Below, piece after piece: positions 51,955 to 62,170 of a DNA stretch of 64,000 bases. Made by a program: the position numbers and the translations under genes. Below the pieces are notes generated by a model. The model did no database searches. It saw nothing but the letters and a program-made list of their open reading frames with translations, and was not told the DNA's origin. The stretch covers positions 56,014 through 120,013 of the forward strand of contig JAPSJC010000002.1 in assembly GCA_031178355.1 (NCBI GenBank), given 5' to 3'. Source of the DNA: Ureibacillus sp. Its GTDB lineage: Bacteria > Bacillota > Bacilli > Bacillales_A > Planococcaceae. The stretch's first letter is position 1. Each line of letters begins with the position of its first letter.

Positions 51955-52989
51955 ATGGAGCTTTATGATGTTACAATTATTGGTGGGGGACCAGCTGGAT
52001 TATACAGTGCATTCTACAGTGGTCTCCGTAATATGAAGACCAAAATTATAGAAGTGCAATCAATTTTAGGGGGTAAGGTAAATATATACCCCGAAAAAAT
52101 GCTTTGGGATGTTGGTGGACAACCACCGATACAAGCACAGCATTTTATTCACAATTTAATTCAGCAAGCAATGACTTTTGAACCAACTGTTTGTCTCAAT
52201 ACGAAGGTGGACAACATAACAAAAGTTGAAAATTATTTTGTCATTGCAACAAATGATGGAAAATTGCATTATTCAAAAACAATTCTAGTTGCAGTTGGCG
52301 GCGGCATTTTAAATCCTATTAAATTAGATTTAGAAGGTGCAAAAAAGTACGAAATGACAAACTTACACTATACAATCTTAGGACTAGAACGCTTTAAGAA
52401 TAAAACTGTACTCGTTTCTGGTGGTGGAAATGGAGCAATCGATTGGGCTGTTGAATTACTGTATGTTGCAGAAGAAGTAATTGTTGTTTACAGGAAAGAT
52501 CAACTAACTGCTCATGAAGCGCAAATTGAGAAGTTAAAAGCACATGGTGTAAAGATTTTATTAAACGCAAAGATTAAAAAGCTTGTTTCTAATGAAGAAA
52601 AAACTATAATTAACGAGGTTGTCATCGACAATGCTGGGGATGAACAAATTTTGATTGTGGATGATATTTTAATTTGCCATGGATACAATCGTGAGATTTC
52701 ATTAACATACAGTAAAGAAATCCAACCGGAACTCCATGAAGAATATTATTTAGTGAGCAAAGGAAAATGTATGACGAATATTCCTGGAATTTTTGGTGCT
52801 GGGGATATTATGAGCTATGAAGATAAAGTAAATCTATTAATAGGTACATTTCAGGATGCGGTATTAGCTGTGAACAGTGCGAAATTATTTATTCAACCCG
52901 ATGCATCTAAAATTGGCATGGTATCCTCCCATAATGATATGTTCGAACAGAAAAATAGAGAGCTATTAGAAAAAATCTACCTATCGTAA
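51955..52989 (+). CDS. ycgT: Ferredoxin/flavodoxin-NADP reductase, YcgT-like
   Basis: A 344-residue thioredoxin-reductase-like flavoprotein lacking the redox CxxC. FAD motif 'IGGGPAGLYSAFY' at residues 9-21, NADPH motif 'SGGGNGAIDWAVEL' near residue 160, and 'FGAGDIMSYEDKVNLL' for FAD. B. subtilis has two such proteins, YumC and YcgT; the latter is under Fur control, as this gene appears to be. It may supply electrons to release iron from ferri-siderophores or to ferredoxin. GGAGG precedes ATG. Confidence 0.88.
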   Translation: MELYDVTIIGGGPAGLYSAFYSGLRNMKTKIIEVQSILGGKVNIYPEKMLWDVGGQPPIQAQHFIHNLIQQAMTFEPTVCLNTKVDNITKVENYFVIATNDGKLHYSKTILVAVGGGILNPIKLDLEGAKKYEMTNLHYTILGLERFKNKTVLVSGGGNGAIDWAVELLYVAEEVIVVYRKDQLTAHEAQIEKLKAHGVKILLNAKIKKLVSNEEKTIINEVVIDNAGDEQILIVDDILICHGYNREISLTYSKEIQPELHEEYYLVSKGKCMTNIPGIFGAGDIMSYEDKVNLLIGTFQDAVLAVNSAKLFIQPDASKIGMVSSHNDMFEQKNRELLEKIYLS

Positions 52990-53106
52990 AAATAAATTGT
53001 AATTCTCCATCCCTCTAATAAATATCTTCTTACAAACTAAGATAACTCTTTTGTATAACAGAGCAGATATTAGTAAGTAAACATATGCTACAAAGCTTTT
53101 TCGCAC

Positions 53107-53141
53107 AAAAAAACCGAAGTATATTTGAGTATACTTCGGTC
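53107..53141 (-). terminator. Terminator of glmS
   Basis: ACCGAAGTATA pairs exactly with TATACTTCGGT, followed by seven T on the minus strand. Confidence 0.9.
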
Positions 53142-53158
53142 CTTAATTTCATTTTTAT

Positions 53159-54961
53159 TTACTCAACCGTAACAGATTTTGCTAAGTTACGTGGTTTATC
53201 TACGTCCGCACGACGATGTAATGCAGCATAGTAGCTAATTAATTGTAATGGTATTACTGAAACAAGTGGTGTTAAAAGTGTATTTACTTTTGGAATCACA
53301 AGGCGATCTCCCTCTTCTTCCAATCCTTCCATGGCAATAATACATGCATTCGCTCCACGAGCTACCACTTCTTTTACATTACCGCGAATGTTTAGAGCAA
53401 CTTGCTCTTGAGTCGCTAGAGCAAATACTGGAGTACCTTCTTCAATTAATGCAATCGTACCATGTTTAAGTTCCCCACCAGCAAAACCTTCAGCTTGAAT
53501 ATATGAGATTTCTTTTAACTTCAATGCACCTTCAAGACTTACATAGTAGTCTAGATTACGGCCGATAAAGAATGCATTGCGAGCTACTTTTAGGTATTCT
53601 TCCGCGATTTGTTCTAGCTCATCTTTAGAATCTACTAATGTTTGAATACCATTCGCAGCGATTGCAAGCTCTTGTTTTAAATCAAAATCAACATCTTTAC
53701 CAAGGGATTGTGCAGTCACATAAGCCGCTACTGCTAATACTGCTACTTGAGCAACATACGCTTTTGTAGATGCAACAGCAATTTCAGGTCCTGCATGTAA
53801 TAATAACGTATAATCAGCTTCACGAGATAAAGTTGATCCAGGTACGTTTGTAACTGTCAATGCAGGATATCCTTGTTCTTTCATTTTCACAAGCACTTGG
53901 CGGCTATCCGCAGTTTCCCCAGATTGTGTAATATAGATAAATAGCGGTTTTTCTGATAATAATGGAACGTTATAACCAAATTCACTTGAAATGTGAACTT
54001 CAACAGGAATACCCGCTATTTTCTCAAAATATTGTTTCCCGATTAAACCAGCATGGTAACTTGTTCCTGCAGCAATAATATATAAACGGTCTGCTTCTTT
54101 TAATGCCGTCAGAATGTTTTCATCAATTGTGAGTTCGCCATTCGCACCACTATAAGCTTGAATAATTTTACGAACTACACCTGGCTGTTCGTCAATTTCT
54201 TTTAGCATATAATGAGGATATGTTCCTTTTTCGATATCGCTCGCATCTAACTCTGCTTTGAATGGTTTACGGTTAACAAGACGACCATCTAATGTTGTAA
54301 TTTCTACTTTATCTCTATGAACAAGTACGATTTCTTTATCACGTAGCTCAATAAATTGATCTGTTACTTGTAGCATTGCCATAGCATCAGATGCTACAAC
54401 GTTAAATCCGTCACCAACACCTACTAATAACGGAGATTTATTTTTCGCAACGTAAATTGTATCTGAATCCTCTTGGTCAAGAAGTGCAAGAGCATACGAA
54501 CCATGTACTAAAGATAGCGTCTTGCGGAAAGCTTCCTCTGTAGATAATCCTTCTTTAGCAAATAAATCAACTAGTTGCACGATTACTTCAGTATCAGTAT
54601 CTGATTGCATTTGAATGCCTTTTAAATAAGCTTTTTGTAATAAATGATAGTTTTCAATTACACCATTGTGTACAAGTGTATAACGACCAGTAGCACTTTG
54701 GTGAGGGTGAGCATTTAGTTTGTTTGGAACACCATGCGTAGCCCAACGAGTATGGCCAATCCCAATTGTAGAAGCAACATCGTCATTTACTGCTGTACGT
54801 AAATCAGCAATACGACCTTTTTCTTTAAATACAGTTACTCCTTCTTCATTTCGAACAGCTATTCCTGCCGAGTCATAACCTCTATATTCTAACTTTTCTA
54901 ACCCTTTTAATAAAATTTCTTTAGCGTCTAATACGCCATTATATCCAACGATTCCACACAT
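53159..54961 (-). CDS. glmS: Glutamine-fructose-6-phosphate aminotransferase (isomerizing)
   Basis: A 600-residue enzyme making glucosamine-6-phosphate from fructose-6-phosphate and glutamine, the first step to UDP-GlcNAc. Cys2 is the glutaminase nucleophile (MCGIVGY), with 'HTRWATHG' and 'EYRGYDSAG' in the same domain; two SIS domains follow ('[10 protein letters not shown]', '[15 protein letters not shown]'), ending KSVTVE. ATG 54961 follows GAGAGGATT; the 11 upstream track codons are not part of it. A glmS ribozyme lies in its leader. Confidence 0.97.
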   Translation of the reverse strand: MCGIVGYNGVLDAKEILLKGLEKLEYRGYDSAGIAVRNEEGVTVFKEKGRIADLRTAVNDDVASTIGIGHTRWATHGVPNKLNAHPHQSATGRYTLVHNGVIENYHLLQKAYLKGIQMQSDTDTEVIVQLVDLFAKEGLSTEEAFRKTLSLVHGSYALALLDQEDSDTIYVAKNKSPLLVGVGDGFNVVASDAMAMLQVTDQFIELRDKEIVLVHRDKVEITTLDGRLVNRKPFKAELDASDIEKGTYPHYMLKEIDEQPGVVRKIIQAYSGANGELTIDENILTALKEADRLYIIAAGTSYHAGLIGKQYFEKIAGIPVEVHISSEFGYNVPLLSEKPLFIYITQSGETADSRQVLVKMKEQGYPALTVTNVPGSTLSREADYTLLLHAGPEIAVASTKAYVAQVAVLAVAAYVTAQSLGKDVDFDLKQELAIAANGIQTLVDSKDELEQIAEEYLKVARNAFFIGRNLDYYVSLEGALKLKEISYIQAEGFAGGELKHGTIALIEEGTPVFALATQEQVALNIRGNVKEVVARGANACIIAMEGLEEEGDRLVIPKVNTLLTPLVSVIPLQLISYYAALHRRADVDKPRNLAKSVTVE

Positions 54962-55156
54962 ATAATTAATCCTCTCATGAATACATGTCAACATACCTTG
55001 TTAACAAAAGACAATGCACAAGGAATCTACAAATCAGCTTTATAAATGGAATTCTGTCTAATTCCTCTAATTGGCTCTGTAGGTTGATCATGCATTTTCC
55101 TATTTATATTTGCCTTTTCATTTCTTTGTCCATAAAATTACTTTTATGTTTTAAAA

Positions 55157-55268
55157 CGAAAATATCGACCGGGCATTCGATCGGGAGGCATCCGCCGAAA
55201 AATCGATAACCTCCACCTCGTCAACTAAGGATTAAAGTCCGTCCGATTTCCTTAGCTCAGGCGCTGTA
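55157..55268 (-). ncRNA. glmS ribozyme (GlcN6P-activated self-cleaving leader)
   Basis: The minus strand reads AGCGCC at the cleavage site (between 55265 and 55264), then the conserved core GTTGACGAGGTGGAGG, TTATCGATTTTTCGGCGG and ATGCCTCCCG, with the P3, P4 and P4.1 arms complete. It lies about 195 bases ahead of the glmS ATG, as in B. subtilis. Glucosamine-6-phosphate binding cleaves the mRNA and lowers glmS expression. Confidence 0.95.
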
Positions 55269-55433
55269 ATTGTCTTCCCTTAGCTTTTATAGCGCTTTAA
55301 TCTCCTCCTTCTGCGCTTGTTTGAGTATTTTATTATTAATAATACATCAAACACATTCATCATACAGAATATGCAACTTTTCGTCAAATGTTTATGCACT
55401 TAGTCCTACTAACTCAAAATTAAAAAGTTAACA

Positions 55434-55469
55434 AAATTTCCACTAGAATCGGACATCTAGTGGAAATTT
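55434..55469 (-). terminator. Terminator of the PfpI-like gene
   Basis: AAATTTCCACTAGA pairs with TCTAGTGGAAATTT around ATCGGACA, about 80 bases past the stop at 55549. Confidence 0.82.
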
Positions 55470-55548
55470 CATTAGTTAATTTATAATTTTGTAACAGTTT
55501 TTTGCGCTTGGTAAAAAAAGTTAAAATCTATTACACTACTTATTTTGT

Positions 55549-56073
55549 TTACAATCCTTTTTCTTCTAATAAGTTTACAATTTCCCGGTTAAAAGCATGC
55601 AAGTCCTTTGGTGTCCTGCTTGTTATAAGCTGCTTTTGGCATACTACTACTTCTTTATCATGGAATTTAGCACCGGCATTTTCTAAATCCACTTGAATAG
55701 ATTTATATCCAGTAATGTCACGACCTTCAATAGATCTAGCCGTAATTAATAATTGCGGCCCATGGCAAATTGCAAATACTGGTTTCATCTGACTCATAAA
55801 AGATTTCGCAAATGCAACAACACGGTCATCATCTCTCAGTAAATCTGGTGAAAATCCTCCTGGAATAAATAATGCATCAAAATCTTCAGGGTTTACATCA
55901 GATATGCCATATTCAATTTCAACACGTGCCTCACCTTGTTTTCCTCTTACAGCTTTACTTCCCTCTTTGTCAATCGTCACAACTGTATGCCCATGAGTTT
56001 CTAATGCTTCTTTTGGACTTGTGTATTCCATATCTTCAAACATATCTGTTATTAATGTAGCTATTCTCGCCAT
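55549..56073 (-). CDS. yfkM: DJ-1/PfpI family protein (YfkM-like)
   Basis: A 174-residue class I glutamine-amidotransferase-like protein. The nucleophile Cys is in 'VFAICHGPQLLI' near residue 103, with the companion Glu in 'ITDMFEDMEYTSP' near residue 13. B. subtilis YfkM (general stress protein 18) is the nearest relative; the family has protease-like, deglycase or chaperone roles. The start is ATG 56073 (MARIATL) after TAGGAGTGAAGGTA. Inserted between glmM and glmS, with terminators on both sides. Confidence 0.9.
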   Translation of the reverse strand: MARIATLITDMFEDMEYTSPKEALETHGHTVVTIDKEGSKAVRGKQGEARVEIEYGISDVNPEDFDALFIPGGFSPDLLRDDDRVVAFAKSFMSQMKPVFAICHGPQLLITARSIEGRDITGYKSIQVDLENAGAKFHDKEVVVCQKQLITSRTPKDLHAFNREIVNLLEEKGL

Positions 56074-56144
56074 TACCTTCACTCCTAATAGTTGATTCAC
56101 ACCTACTATTGACGAAATATATTTCAAATAAACACGTGCTAAAT

Positions 56145-56178
56145 AAAAAATCCAATAGAATTCAGCCTATTGGATTTT
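56145..56178 (-). terminator. Terminator after glmM
   Basis: TCCAATAG pairs with CTATTGGA, with a T-run on the minus strand, 10 bases past the glmM stop. Confidence 0.88.
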
Positions 56179-56188
56179 GATTCTCATA

Positions 56189-57541
56189 TTATTCATTTAA
56201 TCCCATTTCTTCTTTAACAACAGAAGCAATACGATTTACATAATTTTCGCAATGTTCTTCAGTAGCAGCCTCTACCATCACACGTACCAAAGGTTCTGTT
56301 CCTGAAGGACGAACTAAAACTCGACCGTTACCCGCCATTTCACTTTCAACTTGTGTAATAACTTCAGCAACTTTTGTATTTTGTGTAACTGCGTTTTTAT
56401 CTGTAACTCGAACATTCACTAATTTTTGAGGATATATTGTCATTTCACTAGCAAGTTCAGATAGCCTTTTGTCAGTTTCTTTCATAATATTCACTAACTG
56501 AATCCCTGTTAATAAGCCGTCTCCAGTTGTATTATAATCGAGTAAAACAATATGGCCAGATTGCTCTCCACCTAAATTATAATCGTTTCTTCGCATCTCT
56601 TCTACTACGTAACGATCACCTACAGCTGTCTTTACGCTTGTCATTTCATTTTTTTCAAGTGCTTTATAAAAGCCCATATTACTCATTACTGTTGATACAA
56701 CAGTCTTTTTCTTTAAACGCCCTTTAAGATTCAAGTATTTTCCGATAATGAACATAATTTGATCACCATCTACTATTTTTCCGTTTTCATCAACAGCAAT
56801 AAGTCTATCCCCATCTCCGTCAAAAGCTAATCCAACATGAGCGCCACGTTCAACGACAAAAGAGGCTAGTTTTTCAGGATGTGTTGAACCAACACCATTA
56901 TTAATATTTAAGCCATTTGGAGATGAACCCATAGATGAAATATCAGCTTCTAAGTCGGCAAATAAATGCGTTGCTAAAGAAGAAGTGGCACCATGAGCAC
57001 AGTCAAGGGCAACATGTATACCCATAAAATCTTCGTCAACAGTTTGCTTTAAGTACGAGATGTATTTTTGGCCACCTTCGAAGTAGTCACTAACAGTACC
57101 TAAATCGGCACCTATTGGACGTGGTAGTGTATCTTCTTCTAAATCAAGATAACTTTCGATCTCCGTTTCTTGTGCATCCGTTAATTTAAATCCATCTGGA
57201 CCAAAAAATTTAATACCATTATCAGCAACAGGATTATGAGAGGCTGAAATCATTACACCTGCATCAGCATTCATAACACGAGTTAAATAGGCTACTCCAG
57301 GGGTACTAATAATCCCCAGTCTCATAACTTCTACACCAATAGATAGTAAACCTGCTACTAATGCGCCTTCTAACATATGACCAGAAATTCGTGTATCTCG
57401 ACCTATAATTACTTTTGGACGTCCTGTAGCCTGCTTTGTTAACACATATCCACCAATACGTCCTAATTTATATGCTAATTCTGGTGTTAACTCACTATTT
57501 GCTATACCACGAACGCCATCAGTTCCGAAATATTTTCCCAT
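56189..57541 (-). CDS. glmM: Phosphoglucosamine mutase
   Basis: A 450-residue enzyme interconverting glucosamine-6- and -1-phosphate. The phospho-Ser lies in '[18 protein letters not shown]' near residue 100, Mg2+ is held by 'FDGDGDRLI' near 240, and '[10 protein letters not shown]' near 325 and '[14 protein letters not shown]' near 405 bind sugar and phosphate. ATG 57541 ([12 protein letters not shown]) is the family start; GGAGAG precedes it. It is third in the cdaA-cdaR-glmM operon. In B. subtilis GlmM also restrains CdaA activity. Confidence 0.96.
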   Translation of the reverse strand: MGKYFGTDGVRGIANSELTPELAYKLGRIGGYVLTKQATGRPKVIIGRDTRISGHMLEGALVAGLLSIGVEVMRLGIISTPGVAYLTRVMNADAGVMISASHNPVADNGIKFFGPDGFKLTDAQETEIESYLDLEEDTLPRPIGADLGTVSDYFEGGQKYISYLKQTVDEDFMGIHVALDCAHGATSSLATHLFADLEADISSMGSSPNGLNINNGVGSTHPEKLASFVVERGAHVGLAFDGDGDRLIAVDENGKIVDGDQIMFIIGKYLNLKGRLKKKTVVSTVMSNMGFYKALEKNEMTSVKTAVGDRYVVEEMRRNDYNLGGEQSGHIVLLDYNTTGDGLLTGIQLVNIMKETDKRLSELASEMTIYPQKLVNVRVTDKNAVTQNTKVAEVITQVESEMAGNGRVLVRPSGTEPLVRVMVEAATEEHCENYVNRIASVVKEEMGLNE

Positions 57542-57657
57542 TAAGTTTTTCTCTCCTTCAATGCTAGACATCCTTTTAAAACTAGACAATCAATGCTTCT
57601 GTAATTAATCTCAAATTTATACAATAATTACATTCTCTTTATAATTTTTTAATATCC

Positions 57658-58683
57658 CTATTCATTTGAATTGTTTTCATCTTCTACTACTTGTTCATCT
57701 TCATTAATTACTTCATCTGTAGGTTCTTCGCCTTGTGGTGCTTCTACTTTAGATACATTAGCTTGTACAATTATGGTTTGAGAGGAAAGCTTGGTTGCTC
57801 CGTTAGGCACAACAAGATTCACTTCATATTGACCTGGCTCCTCGAGTTCTGACACGTCAAATTCTACGACTAATTCAGATAATCCGTCAATAATGGATTT
57901 CGGACCAAAGACTTGAACCAATTGAGTAGTCGTTGATAGACGGTTTATCTTAACCCCTTCTTTTGGTGTACCAACTTGTTGAATACGAATAGGTAAATCG
58001 TGACTATATTCTTCTAATTCAACTTTCACCTTTACTTTTGCCGGTTCAATAACAACATCTAATTTATTTAAGTTACCATCGAGGACTTTTACTTCTGCAT
58101 CTTGTTCAAATGACCGATTAATACCATGACTACTTGTTACAGTTGCTTTCACATAATTTATACTTGCTACCACACTTTTTGCCCCAGTTACAAACACAGT
58201 ACCGGGTTCAGCAACCATACTATTCAAGACAAATGCTTCATTTATAAGGCTACTATTCATCTCAGGTTCAATTGGTAATTCCGCTGTAACCTTTTCTTCA
58301 ATAGATACATTGACGTATTCAGGATTTATTTTTACAGATAACTTATCTGAAAACGCTTCAGATTGTATCTTAACTCTATGTTCACCTATTAAGAATGAAT
58401 CTAAGTCAACAAATAGTTTAAAATCCTTTTTCAGCTTTGTGTTTAATACAATCGGCATCGGACCTTCTATTGTTACATCAACCGTTTCAGGTAGACCTGA
58501 TACAATTAAATTATCAGAATCATAGTACGCTTCAAGTGGAATATCAGTAAGAACATCTACATGATTGTTAGAAGATGATGTTGTTCCATCACTAAGTAAG
58601 GATTTCACATAAAAGAACATTAATATGGCAAGGATTAATGCAGTAATTCTTAAAATCCACGGACTATCAAAAATTTTATCCAT
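57658..58683 (-). CDS. cdaR: CdaR, regulator of the di-adenylate cyclase CdaA
   Basis: A 341-residue membrane-anchored protein. One N-terminal helix (about 12-30, 'ITALILAILMFFYVKSLL') is followed by four YbbR repeats outside the membrane and an acidic tail (EEPTDEVINEDEQVVEDENN). CdaR modulates CdaA. ATG 58683 (MDKIFDSPW) follows GGAGGGGG; the track start is 19 codons upstream inside cdaA. It overlaps cdaA by 8 bases. Confidence 0.93.
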   Translation of the reverse strand: MDKIFDSPWILRITALILAILMFFYVKSLLSDGTTSSSNNHVDVLTDIPLEAYYDSDNLIVSGLPETVDVTIEGPMPIVLNTKLKKDFKLFVDLDSFLIGEHRVKIQSEAFSDKLSVKINPEYVNVSIEEKVTAELPIEPEMNSSLINEAFVLNSMVAEPGTVFVTGAKSVVASINYVKATVTSSHGINRSFEQDAEVKVLDGNLNKLDVVIEPAKVKVKVELEEYSHDLPIRIQQVGTPKEGVKINRLSTTTQLVQVFGPKSIIDGLSELVVEFDVSELEEPGQYEVNLVVPNGATKLSSQTIIVQANVSKVEAPQGEEPTDEVINEDEQVVEDENNSNE

Positions 58684-59512
58684 TCTTTTTCCCCCTCCAA
58701 GTCCACTTAGAGGACAGATCCGAATCTTGCTCTGGACCAAACCACATTTTTCTTAATTGTGTTTCAAATTCATCTATAGTTAGATTGCGATTTAGGTTGC
58801 CATTTTTCGCCAAGCTAATAGCACCTGTTTCCTCCGATACAATTATCGTAATGGCATCCGTTACTTCACTTAAGCCAAGAGCTGCACGATGTCGTGTACC
58901 TAACTCTTTTGATATAAATGTACTTTCAGAAAGTGGTAAATAACATGCTGCTGCTCCTACTTTATTTTTTTGTACTACAACAGCACCATCATGTAATGGG
59001 GTATTTGGTATGAATATATTAATTAACAATTCTGAGCTAATATCTGCATTCATTTTTATACCTGTTTCAATATACTCATTTAAACCCGTTTCATTTTCAA
59101 TTGAAATTAAAGCCCCTATACGCCTTTTAGCCATATAGCTTATTGCTTTTTTCATTGCTTCAATGAGCCTAGTTTGTTCATCACCTACTTGACCCGAAGA
59201 ACGTTGGAATATTTTCCCTCTTCCGAGTTGTTCCAGCGCTCTTCTAATTTCAGGTGTGAAGATAATAATGATTGCTATGAACCCGAAGTCGATCACTTGT
59301 TGTAGCATCCAACCTAATGTATCGAGACCAAATATTTCTGTCGCAATTCTTGAAAATATAATAACAAATAAACCTTTAAGTAATTGAACAGCTTTTGTTC
59401 CTTTAATGAGGGTTAGTAATTTATATACTACGTACCAAACGAGTAGGACGTCTAAAAAGCTTACAATCACATTCACAGGTGTATAATCTGTAAATTGTTG
59501 AATAATCTGCAT
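58676..59512 (-). CDS. cdaA: Di-adenylate cyclase CdaA
   Basis: A 278-residue enzyme making c-di-AMP from two ATP. Three N-terminal membrane helices (about 15-85) precede a DisA_N/DAC domain with the catalytic 'LHDGAVVVQ' near residue 172 and 'GTRHRAALGLSE' near residue 204. Second messenger c-di-AMP controls potassium and osmolyte uptake and is essential in many Firmicutes. It starts the cdaA-cdaR-glmM operon about 415 bases after rsiW. Length agrees with B. subtilis CdaA (273). Confidence 0.96.
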   Translation of the reverse strand: MQIIQQFTDYTPVNVIVSFLDVLLVWYVVYKLLTLIKGTKAVQLLKGLFVIIFSRIATEIFGLDTLGWMLQQVIDFGFIAIIIIFTPEIRRALEQLGRGKIFQRSSGQVGDEQTRLIEAMKKAISYMAKRRIGALISIENETGLNEYIETGIKMNADISSELLINIFIPNTPLHDGAVVVQKNKVGAAACYLPLSESTFISKELGTRHRAALGLSEVTDAITIIVSEETGAISLAKNGNLNRNLTIDEFETQLRKMWFGPEQDSDLSSKWTWRGKKNG

Positions 59513-59854
59513 GTGGCATCCCCCACTTTTTTTCTAGCTAATACCCTATAATCATTATCACGCTACAGAATAGCCGTTTCATAATACATGATGACAGATA
59601 CCGTTAACAGTGGTTCTAGACAATTTGATTAAGGGGATTAATTATGAATAAATGTTAAAAACAGTATATCATAATTAAACAATAGATTTCTCGATTTTAG
59701 TAAGTAACAAATAGGGCTATGGAAAAAGTTAATTGCCTATATTTTGCGAACTAGCCAAAATTGTATACTAACTTTTCTTTCAATATGTATTTAAATAAGG
59801 GTAAACTGATTTTTTTCTAAAAAATCGATTCAGATCAATTTCAAAATCCTCCAA
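59513..59854. other. Intergenic region upstream of cdaA
   Basis: About 340 bases with no ORF. It must hold the cdaA operon promoter; the best match is ATGAAA-N17-GATAAT on the minus strand near 59.55-59.58 kb, which is weak. No riboswitch motif was recognised. Confidence 0.4.
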
Positions 59855-59884
59855 GAAAAAAGTCCACTCTTTCCGAGCAGACTC
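59855..59884 (-). terminator. Terminator of sigW-rsiW
   Basis: On the minus strand AGTCTGCTC pairs with GAGTGGACT (two G-U pairs) followed by TTTTTT. Confidence 0.8.
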
Positions 59885-59927
59885 CATCTTTTATAATATA
59901 TGAATTCGTAGCTGAATATATTATTTG

Positions 59928-60536
59928 TTATTGAAATAGTTCGACAACAGTATTGGCCATTGATTTGATCTCATACCATAGCCATTCAAAAACCTCATCA
60001 ATTTCTTCAATTTCTCCTGTTACAACAGCAGTAGAAGCCATATACTCCCCGTTGATCACAGTAATGTTCCCATCGACTTCACCTTCAACGATGATATCGC
60101 CATTTTTTACAACAATATCACCTTTAACGATTACACCTTCAGGTACGATGACTGTTTGCCCATCTAGAACTAAGTTAGGTTGTTTTGTAACAGAGAACTC
60201 ATTGTTTTGATAACTGCCAATTAATGAAGTACTCATGAATAAAAAGAAAACGGCAACTGCTACTAAGATTGGATGACGTCTAAACCATCTTTGAACACCT
60301 ACACGACTTTTTCCTTTCGGTAAGCGTTTCATTACCTCTGATTCAAAATGAGGAGGCGCTGTGATATGTGCAGCACTTTTTACAAAAGCTACAGTGTCGC
60401 TCAATTCGTGCATATGCTGCCTGCAAGAAGCGCAGTTTTGTAAGTGTTGTTTGAGTTGTTGTTCATTTTCACGGCTGATATCACCATCTAAGTACTCTTG
60501 CATATAGTCAACAATATATTGTGGACACGTACCCAT
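59928..60536 (-). CDS. rsiW: Anti-sigma-W factor RsiW
   Basis: A 202-residue single-span membrane protein. The N-terminal zinc anti-sigma domain carries 'HLQNCASCRQH' near residue 29, one membrane helix lies at about 88-105 ('HPILVAVAVFFLFMST'), and the outer domain has alternating beta repeats (VKGDIVVKNGDIIVEGEVDG). In B. subtilis PrsW and RasP cleave RsiW to free sigma-W. It follows sigW by 12 bases. Length agrees with B. subtilis RsiW (208). Confidence 0.94.
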   Translation of the reverse strand: MGTCPQYIVDYMQEYLDGDISRENEQQLKQHLQNCASCRQHMHELSDTVAFVKSAAHITAPPHFESEVMKRLPKGKSRVGVQRWFRRHPILVAVAVFFLFMSTSLIGSYQNNEFSVTKQPNLVLDGQTVIVPEGVIVKGDIVVKNGDIIVEGEVDGNITVINGEYMASTAVVTGEIEEIDEVFEWLWYEIKSMANTVVELFQ

Positions 60537-60548
60537 GCAAATAACCTC

Positions 60549-61112
60549 CTACAGATTGTTTAATTGCTTCCTAAGAGCTTCACGCCCTCTGTGTATTCTT
60601 GTTTTAACAGTTCCCAAAGGCAAATCTAATATCTCACTAATCTCTTGAAGTGATAATTCTTCCATGTATTTTAAGACAATTACCGATCGATATTTGTCAG
60701 GTAATCTACTTATTTCATATTGAATACGGTCTTGTAATTCCATTTGTTCTACTTGATCGTCAGGCAACTTGTCATTCGATGATAACTGCGAGTACATATC
60801 AAGCCCTTCTGTACCGGCTACTTCCGCATCTAAATAATAATCTGGCTTTTTCTTTCGTATTCTATCAATACAAAGGTTTGTAGCTATCCTATACAGCCAT
60901 GTTGAAAATTTCCTCTTCTGGTCAAAGGTATGAAGATTTATATACGCTCGAACAAAAGCTTCCTGCGCAATATCTTCTGCTTCATGCTTATTGCTAAGCA
61001 TTCGATAACATATTTGATATAACTTATGCTGGTAGAGGTTCACAATATCTGAATATGCGTTTTGATCACCTTTAAGCACTTGCTTTATTCTATTGTTCAC
61101 TAGCGCATCCAT
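60549..61112 (-). CDS. sigW: ECF sigma factor SigW
   Basis: A 187-residue ECF sigma factor controlling the cell-envelope stress regulon. Region 2 is 'IAQEAFVRAYINLHTFDQKR' and 'KFSTWLYRIATNLCIDRIRK'; region 4 is 'LSLQEISEILDLPLGTVKTR'. ATG 61112 (MDALVNNRIKQVL) gives exactly the B. subtilis length; the 21 extra track codons lie over the sigma-W promoter and so are untranslated. Followed by rsiW. Confidence 0.95.
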   Translation of the reverse strand: MDALVNNRIKQVLKGDQNAYSDIVNLYQHKLYQICYRMLSNKHEAEDIAQEAFVRAYINLHTFDQKRKFSTWLYRIATNLCIDRIRKKKPDYYLDAEVAGTEGLDMYSQLSSNDKLPDDQVEQMELQDRIQYEISRLPDKYRSVIVLKYMEELSLQEISEILDLPLGTVKTRIHRGREALRKQLNNL

Positions 61113-61148
61113 CTTGTATCCCACTCCACCCTTTTGGTCACTAATATT

Positions 61149-61174
61149 TACGAAACTAATTTCAAAAAGTTTCA
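61149..61174 (-). promoter_or_regulatory. Autoregulatory sigma-W promoter
   Basis: TGAAAC (61169-61174) and CGTA (61149-61152) are 16 bases apart on the minus strand, an exact match to the sigma-W consensus. It drives sigW-rsiW. Confidence 0.93.
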
Positions 61175-61264
61175 TTTTAAAAAATTATATCAAAATTTAA
61201 TACTACAGAATTAGGTCTATTTTAGTATTTTTTTCCAAAAGATAATCATTTGTATTATCTTGTT

Positions 61265-62170
61265 TTAAATCAGTTTTTCGCCAAATAACGAACCCATTAA
61301 GGCAACTGCAGTATTTGCTGTTTTATTTCTTTCATCTAGAATAGGATTTACTTCGACAAATTCAGCAGACGTAATTATATCAGCTTCTTCGAGCATCTCC
61401 ATAGCTAAATGACTTTCTCTATATGTTATTCCACCTGGAACAGGTGTACCAACACCAGGTGTATATAGTGGGTCTAATGCATCTAAATCTAATGATAAAT
61501 GAACACCATCCACCTGCTTATCTTTCAAATATGCTATCGATTCTTCCATAACTCTTGTCATTCCCAAACGGTCTATTTCATGCATTGAGTAAACTTTAAT
61601 ACCTAGTTGTTTAATTAATTCTTTTTCCCCAGGATCTACTGAACGAGCTCCAATGATAATGATATTTTCAGGTTTTATCTTAGGAGCATAACCTCGAATA
61701 TGAGTTAAACCGTCATCACCTATACCTAAGCTTATAGCTAGTGGCATACCATGGATATTACCAGAAGGTGTTGTATCCGGTGTATTTAAATCAGCATGGG
61801 CATCATACCATATAACTCCTAAATTTTTATATTTATTGGCAAGGCCAGATAAAGTACCAATAGCTATACTATGATCTCCACCTAATACAAGCGGAAATCT
61901 ATCAGAATTAATCACATTTTCTATAATATTCCCGAGCTCTGAGCTAATCTTAATTATATCGTTTAAATTTAACAGTTTATTATTTTGTTCAATTATTAAA
62001 TTATCCCTCTTTACTTGTATATCCCCTTCATCACGTACGTCATAACCTAATACTTCAAGCCGTTCCACTACTCCCGCATATCTCATTGCACTTGGTCCCA
62101 TATCGACCCCACGTCTTCTTTGACCATAATCAGATGGTACTCCAATAATTGATATGTTTTTGTTTTTCAT
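61265..62170 (-). CDS. rocF: Arginase
   Basis: A 301-residue Mn-dependent ureohydrolase converting arginine to ornithine and urea. The metal ligands are in 'GGDHSIAIGT' near residue 98, 'WYDAHADLNTP' near 122 and 'LSLDLDALDP' near 226; 'SGNIHGMPLA' forms the substrate loop. AGGGGGG lies before ATG 62170. Length fits Bacillus RocF (about 296-300). No other roc genes are next to it; sigW follows. Confidence 0.95.
   Translation of the reverse strand: MKNKNISIIGVPSDYGQRRRGVDMGPSAMRYAGVVERLEVLGYDVRDEGDIQVKRDNLIIEQNNKLLNLNDIIKISSELGNIIENVINSDRFPLVLGGDHSIAIGTLSGLANKYKNLGVIWYDAHADLNTPDTTPSGNIHGMPLAISLGIGDDGLTHIRGYAPKIKPENIIIIGARSVDPGEKELIKQLGIKVYSMHEIDRLGMTRVMEESIAYLKDKQVDGVHLSLDLDALDPLYTPGVGTPVPGGITYRESHLAMEMLEEADIITSAEFVEVNPILDERNKTANTAVALMGSLFGEKLI

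Noticed and set aside
54985-55209. 74-residue ORF antisense to the glmS leader
   Set aside because: It overlaps the glmS ribozyme on the other strand.
59928-60536. Beta-repeat C-terminus of RsiW as a novel fused domain
   Set aside because: B. subtilis RsiW has a similar extracytoplasmic tail of the same length.
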